A DNA stretch of 14,098 nt, from NCBI GenBank assembly GCA_025352845.1, contig JANXSC010000311.1, positions 1 to 14,098 of the forward strand. Direction: 5' to 3'. A program made the translations under genes and the position numbers. Below the pieces are notes generated by a model. The model made no database searches. It had not been told where the DNA came from and was given only the letters and a program-made list of their open reading frames with translations. This stretch comes from Opitutaceae bacterium. GTDB lineage: Bacteria; Verrucomicrobiota; Verrucomicrobiia; Opitutales; Opitutaceae. Below are positions 6,695-13,819 of this stretch, one piece after another (within the stretch, counting starts at the first letter, position 1; every line of letters begins with the position of its first letter).

Positions 6695-8335
6695 TCAGCG
6701 AAGTTTTTGCGCCAGACCGGCGCGCAGCAAGACCAGTGCGCGCTCCTGCGCGTGTGCCAGGCGGCGCGCCTCATCGAGCGAAACCGGCGTGAAACGCACG
6801 GCATCTCCCGGCCGCAGTTGCGCCGCCCACGGCAAATCGACCGCGATCACGTGCGCAAGGCGCGGATAACCGCCGATGGTCTGCGCATCGGCCAGCAGCA
6901 CGATGGGCTGGCCATCCGGCGGCACCTGGACCGTGCCGGGCGTCACGGGTGCGGAGAGCAGTTCACCCGCGGTGGCGCGCCGCAGCGCCGCTCCGCTCAA
7001 CCGCACGCCCATCCGATCCGATTGCGCGGTGACTTTGAACTCGTGCATGGTCCACGCGGCGTCGAATTCCTCCGCGTGCGTGCCCGCGACCACGCGCAAC
7101 GTCGCCGGCCGTGCCAGTTCCGGCACGACGCGCGGATCGATCCGCCAGTGGTCGCCGGGATCGCGGGACACCTCGGGCACCGGCAGGCGATCACCGGCCT
7201 GCAGCAGCCGGCCGGAGAATCCGCCAAATCCGCCGCGCACAAAAGTCCCCCGGCTGCCGAGCACCGGCGCGACGTCGATTCCCCCCGCAATAGCGAAGTA
7301 GCCGCGACAGCCCGCGCCCAACCGCGAAAGGTCGAGGACACTCCCGGCGCGCACGACAAACGGGAGCCACGATGCCACTCCCACCACTTCGGCTCCAGCG
7401 ATTGCGACGAGGGCGTCGCGGAGAAAACGCAGCACGGGGCCGACGAGGGTGAACTCCAGCGCGGCAGCATCCTCGGCGTTGCCCACAAGCAGATTTGCCA
7501 GCCGCAGGGCAAAGGAATCGGCGGCGCCGCCCAACGGCACGCCGAGCGCACGGTGTCCGGGCCGGCCGAGATCCTGCACGGTGCTGAACATTCCGGGCCG
7601 CACGATTTCCACCGCCGTCGGACTCCGCGCGTTGCGCTTTTCCGGTGCCGGCGATCCTCCTCCGGCCGCATTGAAAAAATCTCCCGCAGTCACGGCTCGA
7701 AACTTCACGCGGTCCCCCGCCCGCAGCAGCGCGGGCTCGGCGCGGTGCGGATCGAACAGCGCGAGCGGCGTGCGGCCGATGAGATTCCAGCCGCCGGGCG
7801 AGGCGAGCGGATAGACGCCGGTCTGCGCCCCGCCGATCCCCACGCTGCCGGCGGGCACGCGCGCGCGAGGCGTGACCCGACGCGGCATCGCCAGTTCGGC
7901 GGGTAGCCCACCGAGATACGGAAAACCCGGCGAAAATCCGATCGCGTGGACCTCGTAGTCCGCCGCCGCGTGCCGCGCGATCACCTCGGCGGGCGCGAGT
8001 CCGGTGTGGCGCGCCACGTCCGAAAGATCGGGGCCGGCATCGCCGCCATAGACGACAGGGACTTCAACCGTGCGCGACTCGACGGCGGCCGCGAGACTCT
8101 CCGCGCCCGCCACCAAGGCCACCAGTTCTGCGCGCACCGCGCTAAACTCCGGCGCCCGCACCGGGTCGAAATGCACGGCCACGCTGGCAAACGCCGGGAC
8201 GATATCGACGACCCACGCGAATTCGCGCCGCAGGATTTCCGTCGCAATTGCGCGCGCCCGTGCCGCGACGCCTGGCGCGATCATTTCGCCGAGGACGATC
8301 ACGGCGGCGGAATCGCCGAGGGGATGAACCGTCAT
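6695..8335 (-). CDS. Fused 5-oxoprolinase subunits PxpB-PxpC (KipI-KipA fusion)
   Basis: This encodes 546 residues and is a fusion of two subunits that are separate in E. coli and B. subtilis. Residues 1 to about 220 are PxpB/KipI, with GFSPGFPYLGGLP at 133-145 and RVPAGSVGIGGAQTGVYP, SPGGWNLIGRTP at 159-190. Residues about 222-240 form a Gly/Ala/Pro/Arg linker. Residues about 241-546 are PxpC/KipA, with PGMFSTVQDLGRPGHRALG at 247-265, then GGAADSFALRLANLLVGN and the later SDRMGVRLSG, GYPRLAHVI motifs. With PxpA it should form the complete ATP-dependent 5-oxoprolinase. The start at 8335 fits the family N-terminus (MTVHPLGDSAAVIVLG). It is the first gene of the minus-strand operon, only 33 nt past a terminator, so its promoter must be compressed into that gap or it depends on read-through. 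No transporter gene is visible beside it. Confidence 0.94.
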   Translation of the reverse strand: MTVHPLGDSAAVIVLGEMIAPGVAARARAIATEILRREFAWVVDIVPAFASVAVHFDPVRAPEFSAVRAELVALVAGAESLAAAVESRTVEVPVVYGGDAGPDLSDVARHTGLAPAEVIARHAAADYEVHAIGFSPGFPYLGGLPAELAMPRRVTPRARVPAGSVGIGGAQTGVYPLASPGGWNLIGRTPLALFDPHRAEPALLRAGDRVKFRAVTAGDFFNAAGGGSPAPEKRNARSPTAVEIVRPGMFSTVQDLGRPGHRALGVPLGGAADSFALRLANLLVGNAEDAAALEFTLVGPVLRFLRDALVAIAGAEVVGVASWLPFVVRAGSVLDLSRLGAGCRGYFAIAGGIDVAPVLGSRGTFVRGGFGGFSGRLLQAGDRLPVPEVSRDPGDHWRIDPRVVPELARPATLRVVAGTHAEEFDAAWTMHEFKVTAQSDRMGVRLSGAALRRATAGELLSAPVTPGTVQVPPDGQPIVLLADAQTIGGYPRLAHVIAVDLPWAAQLRPGDAVRFTPVSLDEARRLAHAQERALVLLRAGLAQKLR

Positions 8336-8368
8336 CGGGGAGTTATTTCGCGCACTCGCTGCCTCCGC

Positions 8369-8404
8369 AAAAGAAAAAACCCGGCACCGCGAAGGCACCG
8401 GGTT
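8369..8404 (-). terminator. Rho-independent terminator of the CHRD gene
   Basis: Read on the - strand, AACCCGGTGCC pairs with GGTGCCGGGTT around a TTCGC loop. The stem has about 11 pairs including two G-U wobbles, which would be C-A mismatches in the opposite transcript, so the orientation is -. A U-rich tract (TTTTTTCTTTT) follows at 8379-8369. It lies 24 nt past the stop of the CHRD gene and insulates it from the pxp operon. Confidence 0.88.
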
Positions 8405-8428
8405 GAGTGGGTTCGAGTGCGAAGCGGC

Positions 8429-9826
8429 TTAGCGCGCGGCGACAATCACGAGCGGCGTCGCGACGCACAGTTCGGGCTGCGTGCCGGCCTTGCCGTTGAT
8501 GCTGGCGACGGTCTGCGTCGGGGACGCGGCGCGCGCCGGCTCCAGCGCTGCCACCGCGATAGTCGATTGCAGATTCCGCAGATCGTAAGCCTCAAGCAAC
8601 GCGACACCCGTGCCAGCGGTGGCGGAAACGATCGCGGTGTAGTTGCCTGGCGGCAGCACGACGACGATCGCCGACTCCAGCGGGTTCGTGGGCACATTGG
8701 GGATGCGGGAGAGTTCCGAATTCGCCGGGATCACCCCGACATCGTCGTTAAACGCAATCTGGCGGCTGGCGGAATCGAAGAGCGTGAGCTGCGGATTCGC
8801 CACGACACCAGTCACGCCAAAAGCGGTGAGCGACGGTCCCTTGGCGGTGATCAGCACGCGCACGGGCTCCGTCCCCTGGACGCTGATGCCGCCGATCAGC
8901 ACCTGATCGCCAGTGCCCACGAAGCTGCGGACGGAGAGATTGCCGAGCCGGGTGTTGAGCGTCTCGGTGGACATCAGGATGCGCCCCCGCAACTGTCCGC
9001 CACCGAACGCCTGACTGTGATAATTTAAATAGGTGCCGCCGGTCAGCAGCGCGGTGATGTCCGCAATCGTCGCCGAATAGGGAACCGCATCGTGGTTGCC
9101 GGAGATGTGACCGTTGTTGGAATTGTAGGATCCGGCGGTGGGGCTGTTGCCAAGCGGGGTGATAACGGGGCCGTTGACGTTCGGGGCGCCCGTGTGGATG
9201 TGCGAATTGGTGAAGGTGCTCGTGAAATTGTAGAGCGAATGGCGAATCGTGACGGTGTTGGCCGTGGGATCGTAGAGGAGGACGGCGCCGCCGAAATTAT
9301 TTACGCCGGAAAAATTCACCGTCGGATTGGGCAGCGCCTCCTGGGCGACATCCATGTTGGCATAGAGCCGGACCGGCCGGGCGATGAGCTGGCCGCGGAT
9401 TTCGCCGCCGGGAAATTGCGCGGAGTGGATGTTGAAGTAAGCCCCACCCCGGATGAGCGTGAGCTTGTCACCGCCGTGCGTGACGCCGCGAAACGTCTGG
9501 GTGAGCGTGCTGCCGCTCCGCGTGTAGGCGGCATCGGCACCGAGGGAGGTGACCACGGAGCCGTTCACGCCCGTTGCCCCTTCATGGATGTGCGAGGCGG
9601 TCGCCGGGTTCGTCATCCCACTGATCGAGATAATGAGATCGAACGTATTCGCGACGACGTCGTAGAGCATAATCGCGCTCCCGGTGGCGGTGGAGGTGGA
9701 GGAGTTGTTGGGTTCCTGCGCGGCGTTGATGGCCGCGCGCAGCTCGATGACTTGCGCTCGCGCGCCGATAACAAGGGCGCAGAGTGCGCCCGCAAATAAG
9801 AATCCACGGACAGGGGTGATTTTCAT
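8429..9826 (-). CDS. Secreted protein with two CHRD domains and a Verrucomicrobia-type C-terminal module
   Basis: This encodes 465 residues. The start at 9826 gives a signal peptide (MKITPVRGFLFAGALCALVI, cleavage after ARA near residue 24). Two CHRD repeats follow, at about 27-150 and 153-285. Each has a SHIHxG motif (HIHEGATGVNGSVV at 79-92; HIHTGAPNVNGPVI at 209-222) and a closing histidine motif (FNIHSAQFPGGEIRGQL at 131-147; LNYHSQAFGGGQLRGRI at 267-283). Residues about 288-416 form a third domain (LGNLSVRSFVGTGDQVLIGG, then AKGPSLTAFGVTG, PQLTLFD, PPGNYTAIVS, LLEAYDL) that I recall as a recurrent C-terminal module in secreted verrucomicrobial proteins. CHRD was first described in chordin, and its bacterial function is unknown; the paired histidines could bind metal, which is inference. 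It stands alone: divergent from the lipoprotein gene and ended by its own terminator. Confidence 0.85.
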   Translation of the reverse strand: MKITPVRGFLFAGALCALVIGARAQVIELRAAINAAQEPNNSSTSTATGSAIMLYDVVANTFDLIISISGMTNPATASHIHEGATGVNGSVVTSLGADAAYTRSGSTLTQTFRGVTHGGDKLTLIRGGAYFNIHSAQFPGGEIRGQLIARPVRLYANMDVAQEALPNPTVNFSGVNNFGGAVLLYDPTANTVTIRHSLYNFTSTFTNSHIHTGAPNVNGPVITPLGNSPTAGSYNSNNGHISGNHDAVPYSATIADITALLTGGTYLNYHSQAFGGGQLRGRILMSTETLNTRLGNLSVRSFVGTGDQVLIGGISVQGTEPVRVLITAKGPSLTAFGVTGVVANPQLTLFDSASRQIAFNDDVGVIPANSELSRIPNVPTNPLESAIVVVLPPGNYTAIVSATAGTGVALLEAYDLRNLQSTIAVAALEPARAASPTQTVASINGKAGTQPELCVATPLVIVAAR

Positions 9827-9934
9827 AGGGATGAGGGGGAGAACACGCCGCACGCGCCGGACGGGCACGCACGAAACAGTAACAGGACCGTCAGGCTGGC
9901 AAGCGATGTGGCGCGGTTCGAGCACGAATTTTCT

Positions 9935-9957
9935 CCCTGTAGCCTACAGGGCTACAG
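9935..9957. repeat. GTAG-containing palindrome with two alternative hairpins, divergent intergenic region
   Basis: CCCTGTAG-C-CTACAGGG (9935-9951) is a perfect 8-bp inverted repeat around one base, the same arm and centre layout as 2506-2522. CTGTAGCC (9937-9944) can instead pair with GGCTACAG (9950-9957) around a 5-nt loop, so two exclusive folds exist. On the - strand the sequence reads GTAG followed by the palindrome, matching the REP-like layout seen elsewhere in the window. It lies between the divergent CHRD and lipoprotein genes (gap 9827-10061, 235 nt). Confidence 0.5.
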
Positions 9958-10023
9958 AGCGCAACACCGGCTGATAGCGTCTGCGCGTCGCGGTAATGGC
10001 CGCACGGATCGCGGAGGTTTGAT

Positions 10024-10052
10024 TTGAACTTTCCGCGCGAGCCCGTGGTAAT
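10024..10052 (+). promoter_or_regulatory. Candidate sigma-70-like promoter for the lipoprotein-resB-ccsA operon
   Basis: TTGAAC (10024-10029) and GGTAAT (10047-10052) are separated by 17 nt, the usual -35/-10 spacing. The -10 box keeps the AAT end of the consensus. The start codon at 10062 is only 10 nt past the -10 box, so the transcript would be leaderless or almost so. This is based on sequence resemblance only. Confidence 0.35.
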
Positions 10053-10061
10053 GCGCCTCCC

Positions 10062-10679
10062 ATGCTTGTCCGCCGCACCCTCCCCGCCCTGATTGCGCTC
10101 ACCGTTGCCCTCGGGGGCTGCAAGAAGCCCGAGGTCCAATCCTATCGCGTCGCCAAGGAAACGCCGCCCCCGGCCGGGACGCCCGCGGTGAATGCACCCG
10201 CGGCCAACACACCCGCGCCGGCCGCCACCCCGATGTCGGGCACACCGGTCCCGACCGCCAGCGGTGCGGCTCTGGCTTGGACGGCGCCCGCGCACTGGAC
10301 CGCCAAGGATCCCGGCGGGATGCGCAAGGGCAGCTACACCGTAAAAGGCACCGGCGGCGACGGCGACATGTCGATCATGGCGTTTCCCGGCGATGTCGGC
10401 GGCGATCTCGCGAACATCAACCGCTGGCGCGGCCAGATCGGGCTCGGACCCATCGCCGAAGCCGAACTCGCTTCGACCACGCAACACCTCGACCGCAACG
10501 GCCTGCATATCACGCTCGCCGTGGTGAATGGCGCGGGCGCGCAGGGCATCCTCGGCGCGATCGTGCCGCACGGGGACGCGACGTGGTTCTTCAAGCTCAC
10601 CGGGCCCGCCGCGCTCGTCGCTCAGGAGCAGGCGGCGTTCACGGCGTTTCTCGACACGGTCAAGCCCGGCGCCCAATGA
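10062..10679 (+). CDS. Putative lipoprotein coupled to resB
   Basis: This encodes 205 residues. The N-terminus is a lipoprotein signal (MLVRRTLPALIALTVALGGC) with lipobox LGGC and predicted lipidated Cys20. A low-complexity Pro/Ala/Thr linker spans about 33-68. A compact domain follows at about 70-205 (LAWTAPAHWTA, GGMRKGSYTV, GDMSIMAFPGDVGGDLANINRWRGQIGL, ATWFFKLTGP, FTAFLDTVKPG). I recognise the domain only as a type found in lipoproteins of Verrucomicrobia and Planctomycetes and know no function for it. It probably sits in the cell envelope facing the periplasm. Its stop overlaps the resB start by 4 nt (ATGA), so translation is coupled and a role beside cytochrome c maturation is plausible but unproven. 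The start lacks a Shine-Dalgarno and follows a CTCCC run. Confidence 0.82.
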   Translation: MLVRRTLPALIALTVALGGCKKPEVQSYRVAKETPPPAGTPAVNAPAANTPAPAATPMSGTPVPTASGAALAWTAPAHWTAKDPGGMRKGSYTVKGTGGDGDMSIMAFPGDVGGDLANINRWRGQIGLGPIAEAELASTTQHLDRNGLHITLAVVNGAGAQGILGAIVPHGDATWFFKLTGPAALVAQEQAAFTAFLDTVKPGAQ

Positions 10680-11905
10680 ACGACTCGCTGCGCTCGGTCC
10701 GCGACTTCTTCGTTTCGCTCAAGCTCACCGTCGTGCTGCTGGCGCTGGGCATGGTGCTGGTGTTTTTCTCCACCCTCGATCAGGTGCATCTCGGCATCTG
10801 GGGCATTCAGGAGAAATGGTTTCGCAGCTTCGTCGTCGTGCATGACACCGGCGGCTCTCGCGTCCCCGTTTTTCCCGGCGGTTATCTGATCGGCGGCCTG
10901 CTGCTCGTCAACTTGATCTCCGCGCACCTCTACCGCCTGAAACTCGTGTGGAGAAAAGCCGGCATCCAGCTGATTCATTCCGGCGTCATCGTCCTGCTCG
11001 TCGGCGAACTCATCACCGGCATCCTGCAGGAAGATTTTCAGATGACGATCGTCGAGGGGGCGTCGCGCAACTACTCGGAAAGTTTCCGCGACTACGAGGT
11101 CGCCATCGTCGATGTGAGCAATCCGGCGTATGACGACGTCGTCGCGATCCCGGACGCGGTTTTTTCCCACGGCGGGGAAATCCAGCACGCGAAGATCCCG
11201 TTTCGCGTCGTCCCGCAGTTCTATTTTCCCAACTCCAGCGCCCGGCCGCGCGCGCAGGTGCCCAATGCGCCGCGCGTGGGGGCGACGCACGGCGAGCTGG
11301 ACGCGCGCTTTGTCGTGACCGAGCAGGCCATCGACTACAGCCAGAACGGCCGCAACATCCCCACCGCCCTCGTCGCGCTCGTCGCCACCGAGGGCACGAT
11401 CGGCAAGTGGCTGCTTCGGCCCGAGATTCCCGTGATGCGCCCCGGCGAAGGCGGCGCGCCCCAGCTCGACATCGACCGCACGGCGCCCGAGCGCTTCACC
11501 TACGGCGGCCGGACCTTCGAGATGTCGCTGCGGCTCGTCCGCGCCTACAAACCCTTTTCGATCCGCCTGCTCAAAGTGACCCACGACAACTACGTGGGCA
11601 CCGACCTGCCGAAAAATTTCTCCAGCCGCGTTGAACTCAAGACGCCCGACGGCCGCGACGATCGTGAGGTCCTAATCTACATGAACAACCCGCTGCGCTA
11701 CGGCGGTTACACGTTTTACCAGCATCAGATGGAAGCCGCCCGCGGTCTCACCGGCCTGCAAGTGGTGCGGAACCCAGGCTGGCTCCTGCCTTACATCGCG
11801 TGCGTGATGATGACGCTCGGCCTTGTGCTTCAGTTCGGCCTGAGTCTCTTTGCCTTCAACGCCAAGCGCCGCGCGAAAGCCGCCGCCCAACCCAAAGCCG
11901 CATGA
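10676..11905 (+). CDS. resB: Cytochrome c biogenesis protein ResB/CcsB (System II)
   Basis: This encodes 409 residues beginning MNDSLRSVRDFFVSLKLTVV. Membrane segments are visible at about 14-32, 69-87, 98-116 and 368-393, with a large extracytoplasmic domain between the third and fourth. The family signature lies before the last segment: KNFSSRVELKTPDG (313-326) and IYMNNPLRYGGYTFYQHQ (334-351). ResB pairs with CcsA/ResC to move haem out of the cytoplasm and attach it to CXXCH motifs of c-type cytochromes. The length is in the normal range. It overlaps the lipoprotein gene by 4 nt and ccsA by 4 nt (ATGA at both junctions), forming a tight operon. The thiol-redox partners of System II (CcdA, ResA) are not in this window. 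Confidence 0.92.
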   Translation: MNDSLRSVRDFFVSLKLTVVLLALGMVLVFFSTLDQVHLGIWGIQEKWFRSFVVVHDTGGSRVPVFPGGYLIGGLLLVNLISAHLYRLKLVWRKAGIQLIHSGVIVLLVGELITGILQEDFQMTIVEGASRNYSESFRDYEVAIVDVSNPAYDDVVAIPDAVFSHGGEIQHAKIPFRVVPQFYFPNSSARPRAQVPNAPRVGATHGELDARFVVTEQAIDYSQNGRNIPTALVALVATEGTIGKWLLRPEIPVMRPGEGGAPQLDIDRTAPERFTYGGRTFEMSLRLVRAYKPFSIRLLKVTHDNYVGTDLPKNFSSRVELKTPDGRDDREVLIYMNNPLRYGGYTFYQHQMEAARGLTGLQVVRNPGWLLPYIACVMMTLGLVLQFGLSLFAFNAKRRAKAAAQPKAA

Positions 11906-12480
11906 AAAAATTCCTCCCGATTGCGCTGCTCCTGCTCGGCGTGGCGATCCTCGCCCGCTCGTTTGTGCCCGAGCGTAACAAAGGCGAGTTCGACGTGGTC
12001 GGCTTCGGCCGCCTTCCCGTGGTCGTGAACGGCCGCGTCAAACCGCTCGACACCGTGGCCCGCACCGCGCTCGTGATTTTGCAGAGCAGCCAAAGCGCGG
12101 TCGCTCCCGATGGCACCAAGATGACGCCCAACGAGTGGCTGCTCGACGTGCTCTTCCGCAGCCAGCGCGCCGACGCCTACCAGCATTTCGAAATCAACCA
12201 TCCCGATCTCCTCGCGCTCATCGGCGTCACGCCGACGGATGGACGCGACGGCAAACGTTTCTCGTTTCAACAAATCGAGCCGAAGATCGACGAACTCCAG
12301 CGGCAAGCACGGCTCGCCGGTCCGGTCGAGGGGGCGCTGCGCACGCCGTTTCAGAAAGCCGTGCTCCAACTTTATTCCAATGTCGGCCTCTACGTCCGCC
12401 TCAAGGCCAGTCTCGTCGCCCCGGATCACCGGGATTTTCTCGGAGAGTTGATCGCGTTTCAGGATTCGGTCGTGCCCTGA
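11902..12480 (+). CDS. ccsA: CcsA/ResC cytochrome c biogenesis protein, N-terminal fragment ended by in-frame TGA
   Basis: This encodes 192 residues from the ATG at 11902, which overlaps the resB stop by 4 nt. It begins with one membrane segment (FLPIALLLLGVAILARSFVP, about 4-22). An extracytoplasmic region follows (VGFGRLPVVVNGRVKPLDTVAR at 33-54, then TPNEWLLDVLF), as in the long CcsA/ResC proteins of Verrucomicrobia. The frame ends at TGA 12478-12480, but the same frame continues open for another 427 codons and encodes the rest of the protein. This therefore looks like the 5' part of one interrupted gene. On its own it would be an anchored periplasmic domain without haem-handling residues. 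Annotation pipelines may call 11902-13761 a single pseudogene. Confidence 0.8.
   Translation: MKKFLPIALLLLGVAILARSFVPERNKGEFDVVGFGRLPVVVNGRVKPLDTVARTALVILQSSQSAVAPDGTKMTPNEWLLDVLFRSQRADAYQHFEINHPDLLALIGVTPTDGRDGKRFSFQQIEPKIDELQRQARLAGPVEGALRTPFQKAVLQLYSNVGLYVRLKASLVAPDHRDFLGELIAFQDSVVP
12478..12480 (+). other. In-frame TGA interrupting ccsA (codon 193)
   Basis: Codons before it read FQDSVVP and codons after it read VAAVRAQQEKKPFDEKLSNQ, in the same frame without any shift. The 20 codons between the TGA and the next ATG at 12541 look like normal protein-coding sequence, which suggests a point substitution or a base-call error rather than an old gene split. Gly (GGA), Arg (CGA), Trp (TGG) or Cys (TGC/TGT) codons are each one base away. 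Confidence 0.85.
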
Positions 12481-12540
12481 GTCGCCGCCGTCCGCGCGCA
12501 GCAGGAGAAGAAACCCTTCGACGAAAAACTCTCGAATCAG

Positions 12541-13761
12541 ATGATGGAGGCGGGCGCGCGCTTTGACCGGCTCCGTGAGCTGGCCTATCTGCTCGCGGTT
12601 CCGCCGGCCGCCGGCGAAGCGGATGTCGGTGGCTGGAAAAATATCGGCGACTCGCTTTTCAACTCCTTCCAAACGGGCCGGGTCGAACCCTCGCTGCTGG
12701 TCTATGCGGGCCTCGCCCGGGCGTGGCGCGGCGAGCAGCCGAAGGAATTCAACGAACTCCTCTCGCGCTACCGCGCGCTGCTCGACCGGGGTTTTGCCAG
12801 CTCGCTCAATAAGACCGCGTTCGAGGCGCGCTTCAATGCCGTGCAACCCTTCTACACCGCGACGATCCTCTACGTGCTGGCGTTCCTCGTCGCGATTTGC
12901 TCGTGGCTCGTCTGGCCCGCCGAACTCGGCCGCATCGCCTACTGGCTGATTGGTATCACGTGGATTCTGGCCACGCTGGGCATACTCGCCCGGGTGTGGA
13001 TTAGTGGCTACGCGCCCGTCACAAATCTCTACTCTTCCGCGCTCTTCGTCGCTTGGGTCGCCGCCGGCTTCTGCGTCGGCCTTGAGCGGATTTTCCGCAA
13101 CGCGATCGCGAGCGTGGCGGCGGCGCTCATCGGCGTGCCGAGCCTGATCATCGCACACCATCTCTCCCTCGACGGAGACACGCTAGAGATGATGCGCGCG
13201 GTGCTCGATTCGAACTTCTGGCTCTCGACGCACGTCATCGCTATCACGTCGGGCTACGGCGCGACGTTTCTCGCCGGCGCACTCGGCTTGATCTACATCA
13301 CACGCGGGCTCTTCACGTCGTCGCTCGATTCGCGCACGGCCGACGCGCTGTCACGCATGATCTACGGCATCGTGTGCTTCGCCACGCTCTTCAGCCTCGT
13401 CGGCACCATCCTCGGCGGCATCTGGGCCGACCAGTCGTGGGGCCGCTTCTGGGGCTGGGACCCGAAGGAAAACGGCGCGCTCATCATCGTCATCTGGAAC
13501 GCCATCGTTCTCCACGCGCGCTGGGGCGGCATGGCCAAGGCCCGCGGCATCGCCGCCCTCGCCGTCGTCGGCAACATCGTGACCGCGTGGAGTTGGTTCG
13601 GCGTGAATCTTCTCGGCGTCGGTCTGCATAGCTACGGTTTCACTGAGAACGGCGCGCTCTGGCTCATCGCCTTCGTCGCGAGCCAGACGGCGGTGATCGC
13701 CATCGCCTATCTCGTGCCGCTGGCGAAGTGGCGGAGTTTCCGCGGCGCGGTGGCGAAATAA
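12541..13761 (+). CDS. ccsA: CcsA/ResC cytochrome c biogenesis protein, C-terminal catalytic part (WWD domain)
   Basis: This encodes 406 residues if translation restarts at the ATG-ATG pair at 12541; no Shine-Dalgarno lies upstream. The first 100 residues finish the extracytoplasmic domain. Several membrane segments follow, at about 104-126, 132-152, 160-180, 188-205, 230-255, 275-294, 312-326, 335-358 and 371-394. The haem-binding WWD motif is intact (WADQSWGRFWGWDPKENGAL, 295-314). Conserved histidines appear in STHVIAITSGYG (H231), VLHARWGG (H325) and GLHSYGF (H363). With ResB this forms the System II haem exporter and holocytochrome c synthase in the cytoplasmic membrane. All membrane-embedded catalytic features lie on this side of the TGA, so the two fragments could in principle work as separate chains, or the gene may need read-through. 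Otherwise it is a recent pseudogene. Confidence 0.85.
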   Translation: MMEAGARFDRLRELAYLLAVPPAAGEADVGGWKNIGDSLFNSFQTGRVEPSLLVYAGLARAWRGEQPKEFNELLSRYRALLDRGFASSLNKTAFEARFNAVQPFYTATILYVLAFLVAICSWLVWPAELGRIAYWLIGITWILATLGILARVWISGYAPVTNLYSSALFVAWVAAGFCVGLERIFRNAIASVAAALIGVPSLIIAHHLSLDGDTLEMMRAVLDSNFWLSTHVIAITSGYGATFLAGALGLIYITRGLFTSSLDSRTADALSRMIYGIVCFATLFSLVGTILGGIWADQSWGRFWGWDPKENGALIIVIWNAIVLHARWGGMAKARGIAALAVVGNIVTAWSWFGVNLLGVGLHSYGFTENGALWLIAFVASQTAVIAIAYLVPLAKWRSFRGAVAK

Positions 13762-13819
13762 TTCCAGGTCCGCCCGGTGGTCCACTGCCGTTGAGTTAAC
13801 GTCCGAAGCGCGTGTCTTG

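Noticed and set aside
6440..7906. Long open frame on the + strand across pxpA and pxpBC (488 codons)
   Set aside because: It crosses the junction of two well-recognised minus-strand genes and has an Arg/Ala/His-rich shadow composition.
12478..12520. TGA as a selenocysteine codon in ccsA
   Set aside because: No convincing bacterial SECIS hairpin is seen just downstream, and selenocysteine is not known in this protein family.
11830..13161. Long open frame on the - strand spanning the ccsA stop (443 codons)
   Set aside because: It is a shadow of ccsA. It is open across the TGA region only because codon bias is strong; no motif is seen.
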